From Lachnospiraceae bacterium (GTDB lineage Bacteria > Bacillota > Clostridia > Lachnospirales > Lachnospiraceae), in contig JAAWAV010000008.1 in NCBI GenBank assembly GCA_022792335.1, positions 62,001 through 126,000 of the forward strand: a stretch of 64,000 nt of DNA, in the 5' to 3' direction. Position numbers and translations under genes: made by a program. Positions 49,281-59,004 of this stretch are shown here, in pieces; positions within the stretch are counted from its first letter, which is position 1, and every line of letters begins with the position of its first letter. The notes below the pieces were generated by a model. The model was not told the DNA's origin and did not search any database. It saw nothing but the letters and a program-made list of their open reading frames with translations.

Positions 49281-50782
49281 AATTCCCTTTCGTATTTTTT
49301 TCTCAGATAGTCGATATAGTAAGTTGGATTCAGTGATTCTCCGGTGACCTCCAAAAGCAGTTCCTCCATGCCTTTGGAAGATCCGAAACGATGGATGTGG
49401 GTTCTTAAATATCCGGTGATTGCATCCAGATTTCCCTGTTCCAGAAGCGCCTCCACATCCATTTCCCGGCTCATCTGTACATAAATCTGGGCGGCCATGG
49501 CATTTCCGAGGGCATAGGAGGGAAAATATCCAAACTCTCCCATGGCCCAGTGGATGTCCTGCAACACCCCTTCGGCGGATGTATTTGGCGCGACGCCTAA
49601 ATATTCCTCATACAGCCGGTTCCAAGCTTCCTCCAGATCAGAAACAGTCAGTTCTCCGGACAGAAGCTTTTTTTCCAGTTCATATCGCACGATGATGTGC
49701 AGACAGTAAGTCAGTTCGTCTGCTTCTGTGCGGATCACCCCAGCCTCCGAACGGTTGATGGCCCGGACAAACATATCCAGAGGAATTTTTTCCAGTTGAT
49801 CCGGAAAAAGTTTCTGAAGCTTTCCGTAAATAGGTTTCCAAAAGGCTCTGCTTCGGCCGAGAATATTTTCATAAAACCGAGACTGGGATTCATGAACCCC
49901 ACAGGTTCCGCTGCCAAGAAGAGTCTGTGTCACCCAGTCGTCGTTGCCCTGTTCAAAAATTCCGTGTCCTGCCTCATGGATGGTAGAAAAAATAGCGCTT
50001 TCCAGATTGTTTTTGTAGTAGTGGGTGGTAATCCGTACATCATCCTTATGGAGACTGGTGGTAAAGGGATGTTCGCTTTCCGAGAGAACTCCCCTGGAAA
50101 ACTGAAAGCCCAGATACGCCGCCAACCACTTGTTCCAGTGCCTCTGCTTATCCACATCAAAATTCTGAAACAGAAATCCACAGTTTGGAGGCTGTTCTTT
50201 ATTTTTCCGGAGCACTTCTTTTACCAGGGGAAGAAGTCCTTCTTTCAGTTTTTCAAAAAAACGGTCCAGCTTTTTTGTGGTAAATCCCTCCTCATAATCG
50301 GAAAGAAGGACATCATAGATCGACTGTCCTGGCTCTGCCCGATAAGAAGCAAATGCTTTGCGCATCTGTAAAATCTCTTCCAGTACTGGAGCGAATGCTG
50401 AAAAGTCATTTTGCTTTTTGGCAAGGCTCCATCGCTGTACGGAAACTGCCGTCAGTTCCGAAAACCGTCTGTATTCTTCCGGTGGAATGGAAACAAGTTT
50501 CTTCCGTTCTTTTTCCACCCGCCATAGCAATGTCCGTTTTTCCGGAGACAAGCCCTCCAGAACTTTTATCTGCAAAAGAAGTTCTTCCAGTTCATCTCCA
50601 GCCAGAAGCTCCTGATAAGCAGAGGAAAGGGCGCCGTAAGCTTTGGCTGTCCGCATCGACGCGGCCTCCGGCGCAAGTGTTTCGTTGTCCCAGTCAAACA
50701 GCGTAAGCGCCGCCCGTATGGCGTTTTCCCTTTCCAAAAAATCGGAAAATTTCTGCCGGACATCCGAGTATTGTTCCTCCAT
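49277..50782 (-). CDS. M32-family carboxypeptidase
   Basis: HEAGHGIFEQG (HExxH variant), GVHESQSRFYEN; start set to ATG 50782. Confidence 0.94.
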   Translation of the reverse strand: MEEQYSDVRQKFSDFLERENAIRAALTLFDWDNETLAPEAASMRTAKAYGALSSAYQELLAGDELEELLLQIKVLEGLSPEKRTLLWRVEKERKKLVSIPPEEYRRFSELTAVSVQRWSLAKKQNDFSAFAPVLEEILQMRKAFASYRAEPGQSIYDVLLSDYEEGFTTKKLDRFFEKLKEGLLPLVKEVLRKNKEQPPNCGFLFQNFDVDKQRHWNKWLAAYLGFQFSRGVLSESEHPFTTSLHKDDVRITTHYYKNNLESAIFSTIHEAGHGIFEQGNDDWVTQTLLGSGTCGVHESQSRFYENILGRSRAFWKPIYGKLQKLFPDQLEKIPLDMFVRAINRSEAGVIRTEADELTYCLHIIVRYELEKKLLSGELTVSDLEEAWNRLYEEYLGVAPNTSAEGVLQDIHWAMGEFGYFPSYALGNAMAAQIYVQMSREMDVEALLEQGNLDAITGYLRTHIHRFGSSKGMEELLLEVTGESLNPTYYIDYLRKKYEREL

Positions 50783-50902
50783 AAAGTTCCTCCATCTCAA
50801 TAAAATTCCAGGCGTTAAGTGGCTGGGATCACAGAATATTTCCAAGCAGAGTACCCTGTCAGGCTTTCTGCCCGGCCGTCAATACGCGTATCGTCAATGG
50901 TA

Positions 50903-50934
50903 AATGAAGAGGACGCTTCTGCATCCTCTTCATT
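50903..50934 (-). terminator. Candidate terminator after the NUDIX gene
   Basis: aatgaagagga / tcctcttcatt 11-bp perfect stem, 10-nt loop; weak U-tract. Confidence 0.55.
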
Positions 50935-50952
50935 ATTGTATCCTGTTTTCAA

Positions 50953-51402
50953 TTAATCATTCTTGCCGCTCCAGAGACTTTTTTTCTTCAGATCCAGATA
51001 TTCATGATAAGCTTTTTCCACAATCTGCTTTTCATTCTGAAATTTCAGTAAATGGTAGGCTTCATAAAATTTATAATACCCGGAATCCAGAAAATATTCC
51101 TCTCGCTGTGGTTTGCTGTAGTAACTGTCAGCCATCATTAAATACCAGTGAACATCTTTTTCCACCGTATCCTGCGGAACATGAAACGAATACTGGCTTT
51201 TTCCAATATACTTAATGATGGACGCATGAACGCCCGTTTCTTCTTTTACCTCACGAAGCGCCGTCTCTTCCCGAGACTCGTCTGCCTCTACAGTTCCTTT
51301 CGGCAGCACCCAGCCCTCATACTTATTTTTATAATTTTTGTAGAGAACAAGGATTTTCCCCCGAAATATAACCACACCGCCGCAGCTCGTTGCTTCAATC
51401 AT
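50953..51402 (-). CDS. NUDIX hydrolase
   Basis: Nudix box GTVEADESREETALREVKEETGV. Confidence 0.95.
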   Translation of the reverse strand: MIEATSCGGVVIFRGKILVLYKNYKNKYEGWVLPKGTVEADESREETALREVKEETGVHASIIKYIGKSQYSFHVPQDTVEKDVHWYLMMADSYYSKPQREEYFLDSGYYKFYEAYHLLKFQNEKQIVEKAYHEYLDLKKKSLWSGKND

Positions 51403-51479
51403 CGCAATTCCTCCTGGTCCTGGTGTGAAAGATTATTGTTCCTAGTATACCCTATTTCAGAAAAAGACGCAAGGTACGG

Positions 51480-52970
51480 CTACTTTGAAAAATATCCTTC
51501 AAAAATTTTTTTTGCTCCCTTGGTTGCCACAGAGCCTCCTGTCCCGCCATTTTCATAGAGAATGCTGACGACGATCTCGGGATTTTCCGCTGGAGCAAAT
51601 CCCACAAACCAGGCGTGACTGTCCTCTTTGTTGGAATTAAATTCCGCGGATCCAGTCTTTCCGGCCACCTGATAGGCGTCTGAGCGCAGGGAAGGGCTGG
51701 TCCCTTCGTTGACCACGGCCACCATAAAATTGGTCAGTGTTTCCGCCTCCGGAACGGACAGAAGTTTGCCTGCAGACTCCGGCATAAACTGTTTGACCAC
51801 TTTTCCGTCGGCGCTTTCCACCCGTTCGATGAGATAGGGGGACATCAAAATTCCGCCGTTGGCGATAGATGCTGTGATCATCGCATTGTGCATGGGAGAA
51901 ATCATCGTCCGTCCCTGACCGATGGCAGTCTGTACCCGCTCCGAAAGCCCGGAAGAGTTATCTAGGACAAAAGAACTTGACCGGTATTCCATGCCTTCCG
52001 GAAGAGGGAGTTCCCGGTTAAACCAAAAGCTCTCACAGAGATTATGGAAACTGTCCAGATTCAGAGTCTGTCCAATTGTGGCAAAAGACGTATTGCAGGA
52101 ATTGGCCAGAGACAGCCTGAGATCCAAAGATCCGTGGACATGTCCCTCGTAGCAGCTCATCACTGCGTCCCCATAATTCATAGACCCTTCGCACTCGTAT
52201 CGATAATCCTGCCAGTTTTCCGAATTTTCCCGGATATATTCCAATGTGGTCAAAAGCTTGAAGGTAGATCCCGGCGGATACAGGCCCTGCGTAGCCCTGT
52301 TTAGAAGATTTGCGTTCACATTTTCTTCAGAAATCAGACTTTCCCAGTCTGCCGCAATGGTATTTGGATTGTAATCCGGCTTGGAAACCATGGCCAGAAT
52401 CCTGCCGGTATCCGGTTCCAGAATCACACAGGCCCCGTTATATTCCCCCAAAGCGTCATAGGCAAGTTGCTGGAGGTAGGGATTTAGAGTGGTAATCACA
52501 TGATCCCCAGGATTCTTTATCTCGTCCACTTCGTTGCTGACCTGGTTTAAAAGACTCAGATGGGTAGACAGAAGATATTGTCCCGCCGAAGCTTCAAGCC
52601 CCGTCGTTCCCGCGTCGGAATATCCGACCACATGGGCGAAGAGATTGCTGTAGGGATATTCCCTGATTTCATTTCCCTGCGCATCCTCCACCGTTCTTGC
52701 CAGCACTTCTCCGTTTTTGGCCCGGATTTCGCCTCGCACGACCCGCTCGGAAAAGGTATCCAGTCTGGCGTTATAAGAGCTGTCCACCGTATCTTCGCTT
52801 TTCCGGATGAGGTACCAGCAAAAATAGCCGATGGTAGCCAAAAACATCAGCGTGAAAAAGACAGTGGCCAGACGGATTTCACGATTAACCGTTCTGGTCC
52901 GTTCTTCTACCTGAAGGATTTCTTCTTGCTCTTTTTCCTGGTTTTCCAAAACCCTCTGCACTCGTTTCAT
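51480..52970 (-). CDS. Class B penicillin-binding protein
   Basis: GSTFK (SxxK), SCN, KTGSAEF; N-terminal TM. Start uncertain (52970 chosen; 53039 and TTG 52949 also possible). Confidence 0.9.
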   Translation of the reverse strand: MKRVQRVLENQEKEQEEILQVEERTRTVNREIRLATVFFTLMFLATIGYFCWYLIRKSEDTVDSSYNARLDTFSERVVRGEIRAKNGEVLARTVEDAQGNEIREYPYSNLFAHVVGYSDAGTTGLEASAGQYLLSTHLSLLNQVSNEVDEIKNPGDHVITTLNPYLQQLAYDALGEYNGACVILEPDTGRILAMVSKPDYNPNTIAADWESLISEENVNANLLNRATQGLYPPGSTFKLLTTLEYIRENSENWQDYRYECEGSMNYGDAVMSCYEGHVHGSLDLRLSLANSCNTSFATIGQTLNLDSFHNLCESFWFNRELPLPEGMEYRSSSFVLDNSSGLSERVQTAIGQGRTMISPMHNAMITASIANGGILMSPYLIERVESADGKVVKQFMPESAGKLLSVPEAETLTNFMVAVVNEGTSPSLRSDAYQVAGKTGSAEFNSNKEDSHAWFVGFAPAENPEIVVSILYENGGTGGSVATKGAKKIFEGYFSK

Positions 52971-54336
52971 ATCCTTGCGCGTATAGGGTCTGTCTCCTTT
53001 GTTTAAGCTTTTCTTCCTGCTCAATTCGATCAACCTCATCCTGTTTCAAAATATAAAGTCCCTGTATGATTCCAAACATGATAAACGTACTCATAATGGA
53101 GCTTCCCCCGTGGCTGATAAAGGGAAGCGTGATTCCTGTGGAGGGAATGAATTTGATGACACCTCCGACATTTAAGAACACCTGGGCGCCGTAAACAGCC
53201 GCCAGACCAAATGCGATGATCTTATAAAACATGCCGTCCATCCAGGTGGAAATCCACAAAAACTGGAGAAGGCAGCTAAGGCAAATCAAAAGCAGAGCAA
53301 TGGCAAAAATACCGCCGAACTCTTCAGAAATTCCTGCAAAAATAAAGTCGGAACGTACGACAGGAATCTTTTCCGGCATTCCTTGATAAAGTCCCGTACC
53401 TAAAAAGCCACCGCTTCCAATGGCAAAGAGAGACTGCAAAATCTGCCATCCGTCTCCCTGGGCGTCCATCCAGGGATCCCGCCATACCTGCACCCGGACT
53501 CTCACATGGGAAAAGACTCGATAAGCGAGCACAGAAGCCAGACTTCCGGCGGTCGCTCCGCCAAACAGATAAAAATAACTTCTGGTGGCCACAAATAGCA
53601 TTAACAAATAAGCGATAAAATAAATCAGAGCCGCGCCTAGATCTTTGGACGCGACCAGAATCAGCACATGAAGGGCCGCCACTGCCGTGGTGACAAAGAC
53701 CCGTCGGAAACTGATGCTGGTCTGAAACATGGAAGCCACAAAAAAGACAAACGTAATCTTCACAAACTCTGACGGCTGCAAAGAAAAGAGATTCCCGATA
53801 TCAAAGGACAGCCGCGCCCCGTAAGTGACAGTACTGAATACGAAAATCGCAGAGAGGGCCACGATACCGACTCCAGCGTAAATCCACCCAAATCTCCACA
53901 GATATCGCATTCTCCGGACGATGACGGGCACAGACATGGCGACGGCGGCCGCTACTGCCGTGATAATAAAATGCCGTACCGCCCGTTCCGGCCCCAGCCT
54001 GGTCAGCATAATAAAACTGACTGCCAACAGCATACAGGTATTATTAAGCAAAAGTCTGGATGCTTTTTTATAAAAAACCCGGAACAAGATCAGGTACAGA
54101 AGAAAGAATAGGACCTGTACCAGATAAAAATAAACCATGGAAGTTTCATTGGTATAGAGAATGATGGCCAGATAACCAGTCAGATGCAGGGCAAACATAC
54201 AGAAAAGCTGCATTCCGCAGGCTACGTTTCTCCCTCTATGAGTTTTCATTCTCAGATAATGATAGGTCGACAGCGTATACAGGATGATTAAAACAAGCAT
54301 CGTGTACTTTGCCGCCTGGATTCCGATATTTGTCAC
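52885..54336 (-). CDS. FtsW/RodA/SpoVE-family SEDS protein
   Basis: Multi-TM SEDS; ASKDLGAALIYFIAY, FIPSTGITLPFISHGGSS. Confidence 0.93.
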   Translation of the reverse strand: MTNIGIQAAKYTMLVLIILYTLSTYHYLRMKTHRGRNVACGMQLFCMFALHLTGYLAIILYTNETSMVYFYLVQVLFFLLYLILFRVFYKKASRLLLNNTCMLLAVSFIMLTRLGPERAVRHFIITAVAAAVAMSVPVIVRRMRYLWRFGWIYAGVGIVALSAIFVFSTVTYGARLSFDIGNLFSLQPSEFVKITFVFFVASMFQTSISFRRVFVTTAVAALHVLILVASKDLGAALIYFIAYLLMLFVATRSYFYLFGGATAGSLASVLAYRVFSHVRVRVQVWRDPWMDAQGDGWQILQSLFAIGSGGFLGTGLYQGMPEKIPVVRSDFIFAGISEEFGGIFAIALLLICLSCLLQFLWISTWMDGMFYKIIAFGLAAVYGAQVFLNVGGVIKFIPSTGITLPFISHGGSSIMSTFIMFGIIQGLYILKQDEVDRIEQEEKLKQRRQTLYAQGYETSAEGFGKPGKRARRNPSGRRTDQNG

Positions 54337-54350
54337 GCTTTTTCCACCAC

Positions 54351-56624
54351 CTACTCTACTCCCCGCCGGAGATGTCCTTTGGTCCGGTTTTCGGGCTGAT
54401 AATCATATTCTGCTTCCCTCATCGCCGCTTCATAGGCTCGGATGACGGCAGTCACTTCCAGAGATTTCTCTGTGGTAAACTGCAGCCGCAGCATACGAGG
54501 CCCCATCGCCTGAATGGATGGAAGTTCTCCTGTCAGCCAGAGGGGCGCGCTGTTATAAATCACATTATAACAGAAACGGCAGGATTGCTTTACCGGAAAA
54601 CAAAATCCTTTCCTGTCTTTTAGCAAATAAGCTCTCCCCCCTCCGGTTCGGATTTTTGCAGAAGGGTTTGCACTTTTCTTGCAGGCATCCATCGTCTTTC
54701 TGATACACTGGGCGGAAACCATCATGGGGAGCCTTCCATATACCACCACTTCACTGCCGGAAATCCCCCGTTCCCTGAGTTCCTTTCCATTTAACTCAAA
54801 AGGGGCCGTATCCATGGCAATTCCCCGCGAAGCAAGTCCCCTCCTGGCCTTCCGATTGAAGGTATAGAGGGAAGCGTCCGCAACAAATTCATAGTTTCTT
54901 GCTTTTCCAGACTCCTCAGGAAGCGTTCCGGCATATTCATCCAGAAAGGGAAGCTCATCCAACACCCGAATTAAAAAACCGTCTATCTGTTTTCTGATAG
55001 ACTCATCCAAAAAGCTCCTGTCTGCTCCTGAACGCCAGATTCTTGGAAGGGCGAGAAAACATTCTTTCTCCTCCGCTTTACAGACCCTTGCAAATTCCAA
55101 GAGCTGTTCTGGCTCCATGGCGTCTACCGAAAGATACAGCCGGCTTATGGAGGGCTCCCGGACAGAGGCCAGAAATTGCGCTTCTTCCTCTACGAGAGCA
55201 GAAAGAAGCGGAACTTGTTTCTTTTCCGAATCCTGCTCAGAACAAGGCTCTGTCTCAAAAACTTTCGTAGGAATGTTCTCCTTTTCGGCCTCTAAAATCA
55301 GTTGCTTTCTCTTATATCTCGCAAGGATTTCCTGTGTTAATGCAGTCACCGCTCTCCTTCGCAGTTCATTCAACTGGCTGACTGGCAAAAAACAGCCTTC
55401 AGAAAGCCTGATATCCAATTTTTCCAGAACAAAAGGAGTCTCTCCCAGTTTTTCTATCTGTCGCCGGACCTCTTCTTCTGTAAGGGAGCGGTTCTTTGCG
55501 GGAAGCGTCTGCGCTCCTTCCACACAGACAGAGACTGCTCCCATCCTAAAAGACAGTTTAACAGGTAAATCTTGAGCAATCCTTATGGTTCCCTTTATTT
55601 TTTCTTTTTTTTCTGGTTTTACATAAATTTCTTCCAATTCTTCAAACAGCGCGGCATCGACCTGACGGGGAGGCTTTCCAGAAAGAACCAGCATCGATCG
55701 GCCATTTGGGGTGTGGAAATATCCTTTTGAAAATCCGCCTCTGTCAAAAAGTTCCAGTAGAAACTTTTTGTCCTCCCTTTCCGCTTTCCAGCCGCCACTC
55801 CCCACTTTCTCATACAAATCCACATATTTTCTGTAAATGCTCACCACTCCGGCCGTATATCTGGGGCTTTTCATACGTCCTTCTATTTTCAGCGAATGGA
55901 CTCCCGCATCCAAAAGTTCCCCCAGGCTATCCAGACCACACAGATCTTTTAAGTTCATCAGATAGGTTTCTGCCCTGTCAGAGCAGTGTCTTTTTCCTTC
56001 CAGAACCTGATAGGGAAGCCTGCAGGGCTGGGCGCATCGTCCTCTGTTTCCACTGCGTCCTCCGGCCAGACTGCTGAACAGACACTGGCCGGAATAGGAA
56101 TAGCAAAGCGCCCCATGGACAAAGGTCTCGATTTCCACATCTGCGACCTGTTCATGAATTTGCCGGATTTCTGCGACAGAAAGCTCTCTGGCCGTGACAA
56201 TTCTGGCAGCTCCCTGCCGTCTTGCTTCCTTCGCGCCATTTACCCCTGTGATAGTCATCTGTGTACTGGCGTGAAGGGGCAGGTCTGGGAAGTGCTCGCG
56301 CGCCATTTGCCAAACGCCAAAGTCCTGGACAATCAGCGCGTCTACTCCGGCTTCATAGACGGGAACTAGAAATTCATACAGTTCTTCAGAAAGTTCCCGT
56401 TCTTTTAAAAGTGTATTGACAGTCAGATACAGTTTTTTTCCATGAAGATGAACATAATCGATTGCCTCAAGCAGTCGATCCGTTTCCGGGTTTTTGGCAT
56501 AAGCTCTGGCTCCGAACTTTGTACCTCCCATATAAACGGCATCGGCTCCCGCGTTGACCGCTGCTCTCATGCTCTCAAAAGAACCGGCTGGAGCCAGCAC
56601 TTCGATGGATCCTCTTTCTTTCAT
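54351..56624 (-). CDS. Peptidase U32 family protein
   Basis: EVLAPAGSFESMRAAVNAGADAVYMGG; ETFVHGALCYSYSGQCLFSSLAGGRSGNRGRCAQPCR. Confidence 0.95.
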   Translation of the reverse strand: MKERGSIEVLAPAGSFESMRAAVNAGADAVYMGGTKFGARAYAKNPETDRLLEAIDYVHLHGKKLYLTVNTLLKERELSEELYEFLVPVYEAGVDALIVQDFGVWQMAREHFPDLPLHASTQMTITGVNGAKEARRQGAARIVTARELSVAEIRQIHEQVADVEIETFVHGALCYSYSGQCLFSSLAGGRSGNRGRCAQPCRLPYQVLEGKRHCSDRAETYLMNLKDLCGLDSLGELLDAGVHSLKIEGRMKSPRYTAGVVSIYRKYVDLYEKVGSGGWKAEREDKKFLLELFDRGGFSKGYFHTPNGRSMLVLSGKPPRQVDAALFEELEEIYVKPEKKEKIKGTIRIAQDLPVKLSFRMGAVSVCVEGAQTLPAKNRSLTEEEVRRQIEKLGETPFVLEKLDIRLSEGCFLPVSQLNELRRRAVTALTQEILARYKRKQLILEAEKENIPTKVFETEPCSEQDSEKKQVPLLSALVEEEAQFLASVREPSISRLYLSVDAMEPEQLLEFARVCKAEEKECFLALPRIWRSGADRSFLDESIRKQIDGFLIRVLDELPFLDEYAGTLPEESGKARNYEFVADASLYTFNRKARRGLASRGIAMDTAPFELNGKELRERGISGSEVVVYGRLPMMVSAQCIRKTMDACKKSANPSAKIRTGGGRAYLLKDRKGFCFPVKQSCRFCYNVIYNSAPLWLTGELPSIQAMGPRMLRLQFTTEKSLEVTAVIRAYEAAMREAEYDYQPENRTKGHLRRGVE

Positions 56625-56684
56625 TCTGTACTCCCTTCAGACATAAAACGGGGGGCCTGCCCAAAATCCGCCGCCCCCAAGGTT

Positions 56685-57044
56685 TTATCTTTTCTGTTCT
56701 TTCTCCTGCTTTTCTGAAAACTCCCGTTTCATCTCTTCCAGCTTCAGTTGCACAGTCACCAACTGATGCTTCAGACTGTAAATTTCATTGGCCTGTGTCT
56801 CTGCCTGTCTCTCCAGTTCCTCAAGCTGCCCCAACACCTTAAAATAATCATCAGCCACATTCAACTGAAGCAGTACATTCTGATAGTCCGGAGTCTGCCG
56901 CAAATATCCGTCAATCCCCCGAAGCTCACTGATTTTTCCATTTAGATAGCCGGCTACCCGCTGCAAATATTCTTCACTCTCATAGCCGCCTAATGTATAT
57001 ACTTTTCCGGCAATAATCACATCCGTGTAATTCCTGGAATTCAT
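56685..57044 (-). CDS. zapA: Cell division protein ZapA
   Basis: MNSRNYTDVIIAGKVYTLGGYESEEYLQRVAGYLNGKI; coiled-coil C-terminus; start set to ATG 57044. Confidence 0.9.
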   Translation of the reverse strand: MNSRNYTDVIIAGKVYTLGGYESEEYLQRVAGYLNGKISELRGIDGYLRQTPDYQNVLLQLNVADDYFKVLGQLEELERQAETQANEIYSLKHQLVTVQLKLEEMKREFSEKQEKEQKR

Positions 57045-57086
57045 TCCGTTTCTCCTTATGTACCTGTTCTGGACATTCTTAGTCTT

Positions 57087-57115
57087 ATTATAAAGGGAAT
57101 CCTCATAAAAAACAA
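57087..57115 (-). promoter_or_regulatory. zapA promoter
   Basis: Minus strand TTGTTT-N17-TATAAT. Confidence 0.6.
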
Positions 57116-57159
57116 CCAGAAATATACAACAGTAGGAGAAAAAGGCACAAGATATAGTA

Positions 57160-58182
57160 TTACCTGCCATCCTCTCTCTTGGACTCATAAGGACAAAGGA
57201 GCCCCAAATGACGGTAAGCGAACGGTGTGACAAGCCTTCCTCTGGGCGTTCGGTTGATAAATCCGTTTTTCAGAAGGTATGGCTCATAGACATCCTCCAA
57301 GGTTCCCACATCTTCCGATAGCGCCGCCGCGAGAGTTTCCAGTCCCACCGGACCGCCTTCAAATTTTTCTATCATGGTACGGAGGATCCGTCTGTCCGTA
57401 TAATCTAGTCCTAAACTGTCCACATCCAGAAGATCGAGGGCGTCGGAAGCCACCTGCTTGGTGATCACCCCGTCATAACGAACCTGGGCGAAATCCCGGA
57501 CTCTTTTTAAAAATCGGTTGGCCAGACGTGGGGTTCCGCGAGAGCGGGATGCAATCTGTCTGGCCCCCTCCTGTTCAATTGATACATGAAGCACTGCGGC
57601 TGAACGCATCACAATTGCAAGGAGTTCTTCCTCTGTATAAAACTCCAGATGATGAATCACACCGAACCGGTCCCGTAAAGGCGCTGTCAGAAGTCCGGCT
57701 CTGGTAGTGGCCCCCACCAATGTAAAATGGGGAAGATCCAGACGGATCGAACGGGCCGACGCTCCCTTTCCGATGACAATATCGATGGCATAATCCTCCA
57801 TGGCAGGATAAAGAACTTCTTCCACTTGGCGGTTAAGACGGTGGATTTCATCCACAAACAGCACATCGCCGTCATTTAAATTATTTAAAATCGCCGCCAT
57901 TTCCCCTGGCTTTTCAATGGCCGGTCCGGCAGTGATCTTAAGCTCCGACCCCATCTCATAAGCCAAAATCCCGGCAAGAGTCGTCTTTCCAAGTCCTGGC
58001 GGCCCGTAAAAAAGCACGTGATCCAGAGCTTCCCCCCGGGATTTGGCGGCATCGATATAGACCCGTAACATATCCTTGGCCTTCTGCTGTCCGATATATT
58101 CATCCAGAGAATGGGGCCTTAAATGGTTTTCTATGCCCTGGTCCTCCCTGGTAAATTCTGTGTTGATCACCCGCTTCTCCAT
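57160..58182 (-). CDS. ruvB: Holliday junction branch migration helicase RuvB
   Basis: [37 protein letters not shown]. Confidence 0.97.
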   Translation of the reverse strand: MEKRVINTEFTREDQGIENHLRPHSLDEYIGQQKAKDMLRVYIDAAKSRGEALDHVLFYGPPGLGKTTLAGILAYEMGSELKITAGPAIEKPGEMAAILNNLNDGDVLFVDEIHRLNRQVEEVLYPAMEDYAIDIVIGKGASARSIRLDLPHFTLVGATTRAGLLTAPLRDRFGVIHHLEFYTEEELLAIVMRSAAVLHVSIEQEGARQIASRSRGTPRLANRFLKRVRDFAQVRYDGVITKQVASDALDLLDVDSLGLDYTDRRILRTMIEKFEGGPVGLETLAAALSEDVGTLEDVYEPYLLKNGFINRTPRGRLVTPFAYRHLGLLCPYESKREDGR

Positions 58183-58204
58183 GGGCTGTCGTTTCCTTTC
58201 TCAT

Positions 58205-58828
58205 TCAGAATCTGGACATCTGCCGGAGCGCTGCTTTTAAAAGATCCTCCACAGAAAGTTCCTCGGCATTGTCAATCCCATTCACTGCTTTCAGTGCCTC
58301 CGAAGCGCTGTATCCGAGGGCAGCCAGAGCCTGCACAGCCTCCTCTTTTCCACTTTGCAAAGGCCTTCCGGATTCCTGATTCGCCAGGGCCTCCTCATGG
58401 CTTCGTTTTAGCTCAAAGGCCTCTTCTAACTTGAACTTGTCTTTCAGTTCCAGAATCAGTTTTTTCGCTGTCTTGATACCGATTCCAGGCGCTCTGGTAA
58501 TCGTTTTCGCATCTTCAGACAGAACGGCAAACCGCAAATCGTCCGGAGAGACAGCAGACAGGATACCGATAGCCCCTTTTGGTCCAATCCCACTTACGCC
58601 AATTAATCGTTTAAATATATCCAAATCTTCTTTTGAAGAAAAACCGTAGAGTCGTGGAGCCTGATCCTGCCCCATAGACAGATATGTATAGACTTTCAGC
58701 TCTTTTCCGATACTGCTTTGCGACAGCATGGAAACGGGCGCCTGAATCTGATAACCGATACCGCCTGTCTCCACAATCAAAGAGTCGTCATAAATCTCTT
58801 GTAAAATTCCCTTGATATATGAAATCAT
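58205..58828 (-). CDS. ruvA: Holliday junction branch migration protein RuvA
   Basis: MISYIKGILQEIYDDSLIVETGGIGYQI; LIGVSGIGPKGAIGILS; start set to ATG 58828. Confidence 0.97.
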   Translation of the reverse strand: MISYIKGILQEIYDDSLIVETGGIGYQIQAPVSMLSQSSIGKELKVYTYLSMGQDQAPRLYGFSSKEDLDIFKRLIGVSGIGPKGAIGILSAVSPDDLRFAVLSEDAKTITRAPGIGIKTAKKLILELKDKFKLEEAFELKRSHEEALANQESGRPLQSGKEEAVQALAALGYSASEALKAVNGIDNAEELSVEDLLKAALRQMSRF

Positions 58829-58969
58829 CCATCGTTCCTTTTTCATTCATACAAAAATCATAAGACGTCGTTGCCATAACAAAAAGGGCGAGACGTTCCG
58901 CGTTTCAAAGACAGTTTAACACAGTTCACTGGACAAGGCAAGCTTTTTCGTACAGGTGTTCTGTTTTCC

Positions 58970-58998
58970 TTGACAGCCGTACGAAGAACTTTTATAAT
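58970..58998 (+). promoter_or_regulatory. Perfect-consensus sigma-A promoter
   Basis: TTGACA (58970-58975), N17, TATAAT (58993-58998). Confidence 0.85.
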
Positions 58999-59004
58999 AG
59001 CATC

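Noticed and set aside
49697-50371. 224-aa plus-strand ORF
   Set aside because: Antisense to the well-supported M32 carboxypeptidase.
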